From Gamarada debralockiae (lineage: Eukaryota; Ascomycota; Leotiomycetes; Helotiales; Hyphodiscaceae): 64,000 nucleotides of DNA. The stretch lies in NCBI GenBank assembly GCA_002803225.1, contig NXFV01001939.1:1-64000 (forward strand). The letters run 5' to 3'. Position 1 is the stretch's first letter. Every line of letters begins with the position of its first letter. Both the position numbers and the translations under genes were made by a program. Shown piece after piece: positions 37,464 to 48,578 of the stretch. The notes under the pieces were generated by a model. The model was given only the letters and a program-made list of their open reading frames with translations, was not told the DNA's origin and ran no database searches.

Positions 37464-37873
37464 CTCGTTGAAAAGAGAGGGTGCTGCACTCGCGCGGAAC
37501 TCAATTTGAATTGCTCGTTGGTAACAAAGCTCTTGCGAGGTGCGTTCACTGCATCATGTACATATTTCATTACGATTCTTCCGAATCCGCTGGAAGTCTC
37601 CCAAGTTTGTTTCGGCCGTCGAAAACAAGCGTAGCTGACAGTGTCCTTGTGGGAAGATCAAAAATCCATTGATCGTAAGCAGAAGCAAGAAGCATTCATC
37701 GAATGTACAAATGCGCCATGAAAATGCGACCTTTCTTCCCAAAGATGAGCGGCTCCATCCTAAAGCGGATGGCGTCCACTCTCGAGAACATCAATCCCAT
37801 GTCTGATCCGGGGTCATCTTCCATCAATCTCCCAAACAACGCCGCTTTATCCATCCATCCTTCAGCGATTGAC
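37464..37873. other. Intergenic region
   Basis: It holds the 3' flanks of the dipeptidase pseudogene and of rps30. No feature is supported. Confidence 0.5.
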
Positions 37874-38275
37874 TTATGAGGTTGGGTTGGGGTTCATCTA
37901 TTATATATCGTCAGAACTTGCGATCGCAGTGCCGTAGTGTAATCTTTATGCTCACCTTCCGCTTGCCACCAGTGAGAGTAACGTTGACGAATCGGCGAGT
38001 GTATGTTATTCTCTTCTTCGCACGGCCCTTGGGGGTCTTCTTCTTCTCTTGGGGCTCAACCTGTGAAATGGAATCCATCAGCAATTATTCTCGTATGCCG
38101 TAGTCCAGGCGCCTTCAATTTCTTGAAGTCGTGAACCTTCTCGTCCCGTGCACCCTCCATCCAGATGTCCCCTACCCCGCTTCTACTCCATCCTCAGAAT
38201 CGAGATATATCGTACCTTTGGTGTTTGAGACTTGACCTTTCCGGCACGAGCGAGGGATCCGTGGACCTTTCCCAT
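37874..38275 (-). CDS. RPS30: 40S ribosomal protein eS30
   Basis: There are three tiny exons (38275-38216, 38060-37956, 37897-37874) with introns of 155 and 58 nt. They give 62 residues: [20 protein letters not shown], then [17 protein letters not shown], then [14 protein letters not shown] and a last exon MNPNPTS. This is full-length eS30, the small basic subunit protein near the decoding centre. It is not fused to a ubiquitin-like domain, as is usual in fungi. The last exon has only seven codons plus stop, so it is easily missed. It is an intact housekeeping gene directly next to several pseudogenes. Confidence 0.95.
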
Positions 38276-38869
38276 GATTGCGGTTTATCGGTTTGTAGTT
38301 TGTGTGACTTTTCCGATCTGAAGCGGCAAGACGTGTTAGTTGTCGGTTCCTCAAGTATGGCGACGACTATTTCGAGACTGAGAAATCTTGCAGGCGAAAA
38401 TCGGTTTGGGTTCGATGTTTGGGGATGAACTCACAGATTGCTCGAGGTGGTTGTCGATGGAGAATTCGTGAAGTCGTCGAGAGAGCAGTGGAAAATGATT
38501 CAGACCGTGGGCTCGCTTACACTTCCCGACTAGACTAGCACAATTTTTAGGGTTCGAATTTGGAAACGAGCCATTTCACGTGATGGAAGAAGCATGACCT
38601 AGTGAACACAAGCAGCTAAACAGCTTTTATCGAGATTGGAAGTATAATCAGCGGAATCTACTCAATCAATCGTTCAAAAGAAAATACTGGACCTTCCTTC
38701 GAGAAAGGCCATGTCACGTGCTATGCCCTTATCGGCTTATCGCAAATGCCGAGCTGCTTGTCTCAGAACAATGATCACCTCATTCACTCAGGACTTCCTC
38801 CTGTAAATAGCTTCAATCCCCCTTTATTTACCAACGCTTTACTTAATTATTATTGCTGGGTCTATCAAG
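38276..38869. other. Intergenic region between divergent genes
   Basis: This is the shared upstream region of rps30 (-) and the CREG-like gene (+). It contains two TCACGTG sites, near 38577 and 38713 (one read as TTTCACGTGATGG). No gene is seen. Confidence 0.45.
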
Positions 38870-39734
38870 ATGCACGCCACAACTCTTCTTTCCTTCCTGC
38901 CTCTTGCGGCTTCCACTCTCATCCCCTCTTCACCACAGTACATCTTCAACAACCCCTCTTCTGCCAACCATGTCCTCAAGATTCCTACCTCCTATGAATC
39001 AGCCGTTATGGCACGCCGAATCCTAAACCTCACACCCCTCGGCACGCTCTCGACCGTCTTTCCCTCTCCTCATTCCTCCGATACCCTCGAACAAAGACCT
39101 TCAGGTCTCGGCGGCGTGCCAATTGGCCTCATGGACTACATCGCAGACTGCGAGCCTGGCGGAAATCCCACCATACTCGCAATCAACATCGCTACGTCCT
39201 TCAAGAACGTTGCTGCGGGCTCAAACATATCCTTATCTTTACGATGGACGCCTCCCTATCCTCCAAAGTCACGAATTGAGTCTTGGGGCTCGAAGGAAGC
39301 TGTTCCATACTCTGCTACGAATTTGCCGAGATTCTCCTTGATTGGATATTTGGAGAAGATACAGAAGGAAGAGATAGACAGCTTGGAGCTGGGGAAGTGC
39401 TTTACGAAGACGCATCCGGATGCGAAGTACTGGCTTCCTGGGAACTCGATCCATGAGAGTGAGTGGGTGAGATTGGTTGTGCAGAACATTTATTGGATTG
39501 GTGGTTTTGGGGATAGAGCATACATTGGGTGGATTCCTGTCGAGGAATGGAAGAATGTGACGACTGAAGAGTGGGAAGAAATTCGACTACCTGGGGAGAA
39601 GAAAAACTGGAAAGAGGTACGAGTACTTATGATGAACCATGCCTCTGGGGCTCAATTTTTTGCTCTTTGAAAAGCAACGCTAACTTCTGATCTTCTAGTG
39701 GGCCGTTGAAAGCTTTGGACAATGGGAGCTGTAG
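38870..39734 (+). CDS. Secreted CREG-like protein with pyridoxamine-phosphate-oxidase fold, 260 aa
   Basis: Exon 1 is 38870-39616 and exon 2 is 39699-39734 (11 codons plus stop), separated by an 82 nt intron (GTACGA ... TTCTAG). A signal peptide (MHATTLLSFLPLAAS) is followed by the split-barrel domain: ARRILNLTPLGTLSTVF, GVPIGLMDYIADCE, LAINIATSFKNVAAGSNISL, KYWLPGNSIHESEW, IGGFGDRAYIGWIPVEEW. This is the CREG-type flavin-binding-fold family, common as secreted or vacuolar fungal proteins. The family usually lacks proven oxidase activity. Without splicing the frame would run 17 residues into the intron. Confidence 0.85.
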
Positions 39735-40010
39735 ACACAAGAATAGATCTCCCGAAAGCTTTGAATACCTCGAGCTTTGTCCCTTGATACCGCAAGCTCA
39801 TTTAAGCAGCTATGATAGTTACTATGACTTTGCAGCTCAATATTTTAGGACTTCTCAACATATCCTTTATCAATAGGAACATCGGCAAAGTTGCAATGAG
39901 AGACTCGTGCTCTTATTGGTCGCTTCAAACTTCGCTTTGCGCTTCTTCGCTGGCCATACGAATTCGAACAGGCACAAACGGCACTTTCCGCCTGTCAGTT
40001 GGGCTGGGTG
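39735..40010. other. Intergenic region before repeat copy 4
   Basis: No feature is supported here apart from the start of the repeat at 40011. Confidence 0.5.
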
Positions 40011-40145
40011 GGGGGCGAAATATAGTGGCATTTTTAGAGCTAGCTTGATATCTAAGGAGCTGAAATACAAGGAGGGGAAGAGCTCTCTTATATCACAAAA
40101 GAGGGGAAATTACAGGCTATACCCGAATAGGCAATTCCAACCAAC
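40011..40145 (+). repeat. Dispersed ~130 bp repeat, copy 4, upstream of HET gene 1
   Basis: It runs from GGGGGCGAAATATAGTGG to GCAATTCCAACCAAC and contains the shared core. Its right end is 57 bp before the ATG of the HET gene at 40203. The repeat therefore very likely lies in that gene's promoter or 5' UTR. Confidence 0.85.
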
Positions 40146-40202
40146 ACCGCCTATATCCTTTGCTCTTTCATCGATCCTTATCGGTGTTCAGTGATTACAA
40201 TC

Positions 40203-42786
40203 ATGAACGATAACTTGACGTATGAAGCACTAATCAAGCCAATTCCACCTCGACTCAATCTCGCAAATGCACAAGCTCAAGAACCGAGCAAGACGTGCAA
40301 ATTTTGCGCTCTCATCGTCCCAGATCGCAGAAAGGCCCAAGGCGGACTTATTCAAACTGGATATGAACGGGTCGACCTCTATCCCGATTTCCCAGAGCTG
40401 AAAGCATCGGCAAGGGCAGGATGTGGCCTTTGTGGACTTATGCGGAAGACGATCCGGAAACATTGGGCTGTTCGAGCGATGGAGGAATGGGGCGTTGGGC
40501 CGATAAGTGAGAAAGATGGGTACTGGGACGAGCTTTTGGATGCGCCATGGGATCGAAAAGTCAAAATACATAAGGTCACGTTCGATCTCAAATACGCGGA
40601 CCATAACTTCACCACATCTCCTGCGTCTACTGCAACCGAATCTTTGGAAGATGGGATGATCACCGCCCTGGCTATGGAATTTGGACCAGCGACATCGTTC
40701 GTTTCTCCCGAAACAGAATTCCAGTGTGGAGAAATTGGCCAGGCTTTAAGTTTCAAAGTCTTTGAATCTCAAGGTGATCCACAGGTTCCTTACAGTTATC
40801 TGACCTTGGCACCTTCAACTGATGATTATCTTAGATCTAGAAGTGAAAAATGGAGAGTCCAGAAGACGACTGCCAGACCCTTCGACTTTGTCTGCGCCGA
40901 ATCTCCAGATGATCTCAAAATGGATCGATGAATGCAAGTCAAGTCATCCAACTTGTCGTCTAGATGAATCGGCGTGGCTTCCAACGCGACTGTTGGACGT
41001 TGGATCACTGGATGGAACACAACTTCCACGGCTTGTTGAAACGGCAAAAGAAGATATTGAGGCACCTTATGCTGCATTGAGCCATATGTGGGGAGATCCC
41101 AATCAGGGTCATGCGCCTCCTGTGCGGACCCTAAAAGCCAACTACACAAAAATGGAGTCGGGTATTCCATGGCAAATAATGTCCAAGAATTTCATTGACG
41201 CAGTAATTGCGACTCGTCGACTTGGACTCCGATATATTTGGATTGATTCGCTTTGCATTATTCAAGATTCGCCTGAAGACTGGCAGAAGGAAGCAATAAC
41301 AATGTACAAGGTGTACAAATTTGCAGAAATCACCTTTGTGGCGTACGTTTGGCCTCTTCCTTTGAACGATTGAAGATACCCACTAACAGTTATCTACCTT
41401 AGTACGTCTGCAATATCGGCCAATGATGGCTTCCTTGAACGATGCCTGTCCACTATCCCAGCGGTCATCATAAACTACTCACTTGATACCGCAACAAAAG
41501 CTGCGAGAAGAATGGTTCTCTGCGCTCCAGATGCTACGGAAGTTGGGTATTGGCTTTCCGATATCGAGGGCAGCCCATGGAACAAAAGAGGTTGGACGCT
41601 GCAAGAGCGCAGTGTGTCAACTCGTATGCTACATTTTTGCAAGACAAAGCTATATTTCGAATGTCGCGGCTGCGTAAGATCGGAAGAGAACGAGCCCTTT
41701 GGACGTTATATGCCTCGCATATTTGAGATGTGGCCGCGAGGAGAGAATGAGAAGCCAAAGGATTTGCCGCCACAAGACCCAAACACCAAATCACAAAGGA
41801 GAGACGGTCTTCACAAACGATGGATTCGTGCCGTGACGGAGTATTCTCAGAGACGTCTGACGAAAGAGACTGATAAATTGCTGGCCATCCAAGTTCTTGT
41901 AGGAGAGATGTCAACCTCTATGGACGATATATACATACCGTATGCAGGAATGTGGGAGAGGCAGTTGCATCGCGATTTGTTGTGGCAGGTCCTTGGGCGC
42001 CCAAGATCTTTACAAGACAAATATTTAGCCCCAAGTTGGTCATGGGCATCCGTCGACGCAGGAATCAAGTGGGAGGCTAGAAGTGTTCCTAGCACACCGA
42101 CAAACTCCTCGCTATCTTCCAATTCGTTCAACATGCTTGAAATCGCCAGCCCCCTCAAAACTTCCCAGTCCTATTGCCATTTCTTGAAAGTCAGAGCCTC
42201 CTTGAAACACATTGGATTCCTCTTGGAATGTAAGTCTAATTCTCAGAGCACCATTTCCTCCTTAGGATATCTCGCGAGTTTTCAACTTTTTGGGCATTCT
42301 TAAGAGCAGACGACCTGTGAGATACTGTCACAACTCCAAATTCTACCGTATGAGGCAATACTGACTCCGAGATCTTGATGTTTAGGTGATAACGACGATC
42401 GGTGGTTCGACGGATCACGCTTCACCTTTCCATTTGACCTCTTCATCGGTACTCGTTCACTTCATGCTGAAGAACTCCAGGCTTCGATTTCGTCCTTGTC
42501 CATCTTGGAGCGACAGACGGCCATTGAAAAGGGACATTTCATCAAATTTGCCGAAGGACGCCTGGATTTGGATGATAAGGATGATTTGACGAAATCTCAA
42601 CGACCACTATTTTATCTTCACGTCGATCACGCTCAGCCTTCGGGTCTGATTTTGGAGCCCGTGACGGATGTCAAGGGGGTATGGAAAAGAGTGGGTGTAG
42701 CGACTGTCTTCACTAAGGACAAAGGTCTCTTCACAGATCCTTGCTTTGCTGAAAGTGAGCAGCAGGTAGAAGTCACCATCATTTGA
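40203..42786 (+). CDS. HET-domain heterokaryon incompatibility protein, 768 aa
   Basis: Four exons (40203-40773, 40835-41342, 41403-42229, 42386-42786) with introns of 61, 60 and 156 nt join in frame. The N-terminus has cysteine pairs (CKFCALI, CGLCGLM) typical of this family. The HET domain begins near residue 262 (YAALSHMWGD), with RYIWIDSLCIIQDSPEDW at ~322. NKRGWTLQERSVSTRML and LAPSWSWASVD follow downstream. HET proteins trigger cell death when incompatible hyphae fuse. The start at ATG 40203 is preferred to the GTG at 40191. The first intron has a weak donor (GTGATC). No breaks are seen. Confidence 0.9.
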
Positions 42787-44436
42787 AATACACGTCCGCT
42801 GGGAAAGGCTAGAATGTTTCCTTCGCCGGGTTTTTAGCATCCAGAGTACCTCAGAGCTGAGACACGTCTATTGGCAAGAAAGACTTCAGAATGGTGGATG
42901 CTGCCGGATCGGTGGGCCCCCGAATCTGAAACCTGCACGAAATGCCTGCTCGTATCATATGATAAGTGGATAATTGCAAATAAATGCCCGATCCGCAGAA
43001 CATGAATTGTAGCGTTGGTTGATCTTTTTCTGTACAATGACGGTTTGGAGACACAACCTTGTTTACCTCGGTGGGCTCCCCATTCTTATGTCTACGACGC
43101 TACGCACCGTTTTACTGTCCCGCGTTCAGCCCAAGAACCAGGTCTGTACCAACCACCAGGATCGATGGACCTCAACTCTCTGCACTAATTTAATCTCTAA
43201 TACCACTAGCAAGGGAGAACGAAATGAGACTGCTTGTTGTGTAACCTGAATCCCAACTCTTGTTAGCGCTCGCCAAGCCACAGTGCACGTGACCCATCGC
43301 CGCTTTACTTACCCTCGCTTCTCATTCTCAGTTCTGCTCACTGACCTCAGTAGCTCGACGGCTGTTGCTCCTCGCTAGGACGGTGGGCTATCCTAGCAGT
43401 ACAATTCTCAAGACAGTCAACTTTTAACGAGAAGGATCAAGGGGTTCCGAACGGGCTCCGGAGGCCAAAATGGGCCCCAAGTCTCAGGGTACGTCCTCCC
43501 TCAAACTGTCTCCCTTATTTTTACTTTCAATGCTATCGCAAAAGCGAGACTGAAATTCTGCCTTACAATACATCTCTTATTCAGCTCTCTCTTACAACAA
43601 TCTCACCACTTAAACTTTCCTTGTCTGCTTCTTTGCTGTTCATCTTCTCCTCAAGCTCCACATTCTCGACTATTTGTATCTTTACCGCTATGGTTTCTGT
43701 TACTATTACTATCGATCTACAAATCAACACCAACTATCTTAGGCCTCTTTCGAGATTCCCATAGCTCGATTAGCTAATAGTGCTTTTTAATTAGGTATTG
43801 ATAGCATTCGATTTGGCCAAATGTTTCGGGCAAGTAATTAGCAAAACTGTCAATTGATATCAATTTCTAGTAAAAGTAACGACTGGTGCGAAAACGATGG
43901 GGTCAGGATTTGCAACGAACGAACAGGCTTCGTTCCTAGCGTAGACCATACAAGGGCCTATTATACGTGTTAATCGATGATCATGTGGAATAGTATTAGC
44001 AAGCCATTGTGAGGAATTAGATGATACTATAAGGCAAAATCATGTATTCATGATAACTAAGGGGTCCTGAATTGTAGGATTGCTAGAACCCTAGATATAG
44101 CTAATGAACGCCAAGCCTAATCGAGAAACTGTCACGGTAGCAACTGACAATTGTGCAGCAGCGCCGCGTAGAATTTGCTGAGCCTCAGGGATTTGCCAGT
44201 GATCGTCGGCTCGCTTACAGCGCAATTCCATGGCCCCAGCCGCCGCAACGACCTTTCAAACCTCAAAGAAGATTCGCAATGAAATTGAAGAAGAGAATGC
44301 AACTGTGATTTTTCGCGCACCACCACTCGACTTGATATTCAGTGCGATTTGGAGCACTTCTCACGGTCGGCCATCAACCCCACTTGGAGACTCGTTCCGT
44401 TCGTAGTTTTGGCACCAATCTATTCCCAAATTCCCT
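42787..44436. other. Intergenic region with an orphan first-exon-like signal
   Basis: At 43470, ATGGGCCCCAAGTCTCAGG is followed directly by a consensus donor (GTACGT at 43489). It has a CACGTGACC element about 180 bp upstream, as at the start of a housekeeping gene (MGPKSQ...). No matching second exon was found downstream. An unspliced 58-codon frame at 44230 plus (MAPAAATTFQTSKKIRNE) has no recognised content. The 43740-44100 part is AT-rich and looks non-coding. Confidence 0.35.
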
Positions 44437-45680
44437 TTACAAATTATATACGGTCTTAAATCCTGAGATCTTCCCATCCCTGTACATCTGAAAGCCTTCA
44501 GGTACCGCGTTCAAACCACCAGGAAGGACGTTCGCTGTGTTCGTCTTCAACTCTCCAGTCTCCAGCCATCTAGGAAGTTTCGCAAACAACTCTGCGGAAA
44601 GCTCATGATCCTCCTTGGAAGCTTACACTCGTCAATACTTTATCCCCTTCCCCACACAATCAAGACTCACCGGCCACTTAAACTCCTTATATGAATGATC
44701 CTTTAAGAACGCCGTCCAAACCAAAACATCCGTGACCTTCACCCTGTTCTCCACATTCTCCGTAAACACCTTTCCCAGCCGGACAGTATACAAGGTTCCG
44801 CCTTCCCCCTCATCGTTTGAGAAGAAAGCGTCGAGGAAGTCTCGTTGCTGATGCAGTCGAATACGAATTCGATATTTGGAACTGCGGCTCTGACGTTCTG
44901 GGCCATGTTGGGATCGCGGTAGTCGAAGACGTGTGTCGCTCCGAGGCTTTTGCAGAGGTCGAAGTCTTTGGGCTGCATACTGCGATCACGGGGATGGAGT
45001 AGATGCGAGCTAGTTGGATGGCGTAGAGGCCGCTTGCTAGAATGGTGTCAGTCGCGACGTTCACGTTGTTCAGGGAAGAGTAACTTACAGCTCCCACCCC
45101 AAAATCAGGACTTGGTTGGGCTTTGCTTGTTCACGTTTGATTTCTAGACATATCTTTGAAAACAAGGCAAGCCATGCTGTGGCAGCGGCAAGAGGGACTG
45201 TCGATGCATCTGCTGAACTGATGCGCTCGGAACTTTGAAGTATATTTTCTCGTCCGCGAGGGTGTATTCGCTGAATGCGCCGAGACCCTTAACCTCACCT
45301 GAAACCTGGTATGAGCAGATGTTGCAACTCAATGACAAGTCAACTCACATCCCCAAACAAGCCCCGCAATGCGGTCTCCAACCTTAACTGAAGTCACTCT
45401 TCCCGGTCTTTTCAACGATGCCAGTCAAATCACAGCCAAGGACCGCATCTTCCCGAAAACATTGATTTCTAGGCATTGAACTTGCAAGAACGTTAGATGA
45501 GGACTCAAACGAATCCACCCGGTTGGAAGACAAACCGTCTGTTGGATTTTGCGCCACGCTTTGTGTACGCACAAGAACTTGGTGATCAGGAAGTTCTTCC
45601 AAAACAACTAGAATATCTTCGAGAATCAATCGAGCTTTTCCCTCACTCACTCGAGTGACTAATGCCTTGCACTTTACCAT
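44437..45680 (-). pseudogene. Zinc-binding dehydrogenase (MDR enoyl-reductase type) pseudogene
   Basis: Minus-strand pieces follow the MDR family order: KALVTRVSEGKARL, AQNPTDG, VLGCDLTGIVEKTG, VGDRIAGLVWGC, GAFSEYTLADEKIYFKVP, ASGLYAIQLARIYSIPVIAVCSP, KSLGATHVFDYRDPN, VFDCISNE, then GGTLYTVRLGK and PEGFQMYRDGKISGFKTVYNL. An intron near 45358-45299 (donor GTGAGT) and another near 44670-44622 look intact. Frames shift near 45398, 45215 and 44830, each by about one base. Relatives are NADPH-dependent reductases, often in secondary-metabolite clusters. No such cluster is seen here. Confidence 0.8.
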
Positions 45681-46712
45681 GACTTTGGTGATTTGTTAGT
45701 GTTGAAATAAAGTTTAAAATCTTAGACTAGATTTCCCGCTGCTAAAGTAGCACGATCTAATGGTATGAAGAGCATTGTTGCGGACCGGGAAAACATAGAC
45801 CTGAAATATTGCAGAAAATATCTTCCAAGAGCTGTATTTCAAAGCAACATGGTGCGCTTTGTTCAATACGATCATCCTCTGCACGGTTGACTAACCTTTA
45901 CGCTTAGCACCGGAGGACTACGGGCGATTGAACTTAAGATCACGTGTAATTAATTACACGTGATTATTATAAAGCTTCTCCATTTTGTTTTTTCCAAGTG
46001 TGCCTTGTCTTCAAAATGAGCTTAAAAAGGGGTGTGTAGAATGAAGATCTGTGACTCAGTAACTGAGGTGGCGGGGGTACCAGATTCATATCCGCGCCTT
46101 AGGCGACGGTGTGATTTCCAACCACCGACACTCGACCTCCTCGACGATGCATCATTCTGTGCTGTCTCGACAACTGTGCGAAGGTGATAGGAGAGCACGA
46201 ACTCTGTGGCGTCGATCCATTGTCCAACTGTGCCTAATCCTTGGAGATGGCCCTGAATTGGCCCGTACAGCGCACCTCTACAATCGCGCAAAGGCGGCCG
46301 TTGGGGGCAGATATCGATATAAAAGGGCGGTGATTCGACCGGATGAATCAGAAAGGCCCGTGTTGTTCTCCCAATTGGGAACACGTAGGAACATGTGACA
46401 CAAAATTTTACCAAGATGCAGCGGATAAACAGTCGGGCCGAGGAAAACATTCCCCCCACACCGTCAAATTCGCTGTCTCACTCTGCGTCTACCCTTCACC
46501 GATAATGAACGATTCACAGCGCATAAAAATATGTATGTGAGTGAGGTGTGTGAATAACGGTCTGTGCTTGAGCTCGTTGTGCAAGTCATATGTAAAGAGC
46601 TTTCCACTTTTATTTTTCTTCTCTTCTCCCCTTGCACTTTTGCACTTTCCTTCCGGGCACCAATCCTCTACGGATGTCTTCATTCTTCACATACCTAGCA
46701 GCATACTTTACA
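45681..46712. other. Intergenic region between divergent loci
   Basis: No gene is supported. It contains the perfect palindrome at 45939-45964. A frame at 46022-46459 minus lacks recognisable content. The pyrimidine-rich stretch at 46600-46700 is the likely leader of the next gene. Confidence 0.45.
45939..45964. promoter_or_regulatory. Perfect 26 bp palindrome carrying two CACGTG E-boxes
   Basis: The sequence ATCACGTGTAATT is followed immediately by its exact reverse complement, with no spacer. Each half carries CACGTG, the site class of bHLH factors such as Cbf1 or SREBP-type regulators. It lies 259 bp upstream of the dehydrogenase start and 749 bp upstream of the gene at 46713. Confidence 0.75.
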
Positions 46713-48578
46713 ATGGCTCCCTCGTTCTTTAGGCGCATGGGGGCGAGGCTATCAGCTGCCCCTGCCCCAGTTGAGCAAACGGAGGCTACAAAACCTACTG
46801 AAGAGGAGCTCAAGAAGGACCAAGAGGTCGTACAAAAAGCTATCTCTGAAGCTGTTACTGCCGCCCTCAACAACGATGATTTTACGAAAGCCGTCGCCGT
46901 TCACCTTGCTTCTCAACTGCAACCTACCCTCAAATCAGCCCTAGATATCTCTACGGTCGAAGAAAACCTCTCCAAACGCCTCGACGAAATCCAGACTGCG
47001 ACCACTGCCCGCCTCTCTGACCTCTCAAACGATTTGAACAGCTATAAATCGACGGATAAGACATCTGCGTTAGAGGGAGCTGTCGCACATATCAATGTCC
47101 TGTTGATGGCACTGGGAAAGGATGTCAAGGCTGTTCAGGAACAAATCGCTCAACTAGACACAACGATTCTATCCGCCCACACCACGAAGTTAGACGATAT
47201 CGCTGCGGACCTGAAAACTCTGCAAGAACAAGGACCTGCCCCAGTTAAACTGGCGCTTTCTTCCCATACCACGAAGCTGGATGCAATCACCGAGGAGATC
47301 CGAGCGATTCAACAACAAATTGCGTCACCAGATACTTCCCTCCTATCATCCCACACCACGAAGCTCGACACCATAATCGCTGAACTCATTTCAGTGAAGG
47401 AAAATGCCGAAGCTGCAACTGCTTTGAAGAGCATCACATCTGACCTTGCTGCCCTCAAGACCGACATCGAATCTGGCGCCGCATCAAGCTCGACAGGTCT
47501 CTCCGCTCTCGGCACACAAATTACCTCCGTCCAATCTGCAATTGAAGCCCAATCCACAACCCTCTCCGAAATTAAGGCCGCAGACGCAAGCTCCGACATC
47601 CTGGCCGGTATCAAGTCCTCCAACGAAGCTCACGCTAACCACACCACGGCTCTCTCCACAATCGCATCTAAGGACAACTCTGCAGACCTCGCTGAATTAA
47701 AAGACCAAGTCGCCACACTCAGCAGCGCCATCTCCGAGATCAAGAGCACAGATATCAGTCCCGAAATTCTCTCCGCCGTGAAGTCATCCAATGAATCCCA
47801 CGCCGCACATGCCACCACACTCGCCGACATCAAGACTGCCACAAGCACACCTGCGCCTGTCCCTGAGAAGGTCGATCTTACCACCATTGAGACCGATATC
47901 AAGACGATCCTCACAACTCTCGATGCTCAGACCGCTACTTTGAGTGAAGTCAAGACTGTTGCCAGCACTCCCGCCCCCGCTGCCGAGAAGACCGATATCA
48001 GCGGTCTCGAGGCAGATGTCAAGACCCTGATCACAAACTTGGAATCACACACCGGCGCTCTATCCGACATCAAGGCGTCATCTTCCGGACCTGAAATTCT
48101 CGCTGCCATCGGCGCCCAAGATGCGGTCCTCGCTGAATTGAAGGATGCCAAGCCATCTCCCGAGGTCCTCGCTGCTATCGAAGCTCTCAAGACGGATGTT
48201 ACTGCATCAAAGGCAGATGTTGCTGAGACAAACGATGCTGTGAAGGTTCTCGTCAATTCCCTCTCCAAGGTGAATAACGATGAGGTGCTCGTTGAAGTTA
48301 AAGCCGTGAAGACCGCAGTTGAGAGCATTCAAATCCCGAAGATTGATAATACCGAGGTCATCAGCGAGGTGAAGGCTGTTCATACTCTTGTCAGCGAGAC
48401 AAAGGACACGGAGATCTTGGCTGAGGTGAAGGAGATCAAAGTCCTTGTCGAGAAGAGTGCTACTGTGACCACCAAGGTCGAGGAAGTGGGTGAGAATGAT
48501 AAAGGCGTGGAGGTCAATAAGGTCGCAGAGAACGGAAGCAACGGTGTCGAAGTCGCTGAGAAGGAGGTCGAGGCTTAG
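46713..48578 (+). CDS. Repetitive coiled-coil protein of unknown function, 621 aa
   Basis: This is a single-exon gene. The start at 46713 sits in a good context (ACAATGGCT). An in-frame ATG at 46674 would add 13 residues. The protein begins MAPSFFRRMGARLSA. It then consists almost entirely of Ala/Thr/Lys/Glu-rich amphipathic helix built from degenerate repeats such as SSHTTKLDAITEEIRAIQQQ and SSHTTKLDTIIAELISVKE, with later units around ILAxIKSSNExHAxH. The tail is acidic (VEVNKVAENGSNGVEV). Heptad-like spacing suggests a long coiled coil or an apolipoprotein-like helix bundle. No domain is recognised. The frame is intact and the codon bias strong, so it is probably well expressed. Confidence 0.8.
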   Translation: MAPSFFRRMGARLSAAPAPVEQTEATKPTEEELKKDQEVVQKAISEAVTAALNNDDFTKAVAVHLASQLQPTLKSALDISTVEENLSKRLDEIQTATTARLSDLSNDLNSYKSTDKTSALEGAVAHINVLLMALGKDVKAVQEQIAQLDTTILSAHTTKLDDIAADLKTLQEQGPAPVKLALSSHTTKLDAITEEIRAIQQQIASPDTSLLSSHTTKLDTIIAELISVKENAEAATALKSITSDLAALKTDIESGAASSSTGLSALGTQITSVQSAIEAQSTTLSEIKAADASSDILAGIKSSNEAHANHTTALSTIASKDNSADLAELKDQVATLSSAISEIKSTDISPEILSAVKSSNESHAAHATTLADIKTATSTPAPVPEKVDLTTIETDIKTILTTLDAQTATLSEVKTVASTPAPAAEKTDISGLEADVKTLITNLESHTGALSDIKASSSGPEILAAIGAQDAVLAELKDAKPSPEVLAAIEALKTDVTASKADVAETNDAVKVLVNSLSKVNNDEVLVEVKAVKTAVESIQIPKIDNTEVISEVKAVHTLVSETKDTEILAEVKEIKVLVEKSATVTTKVEEVGENDKGVEVNKVAENGSNGVEVAEKEVEA

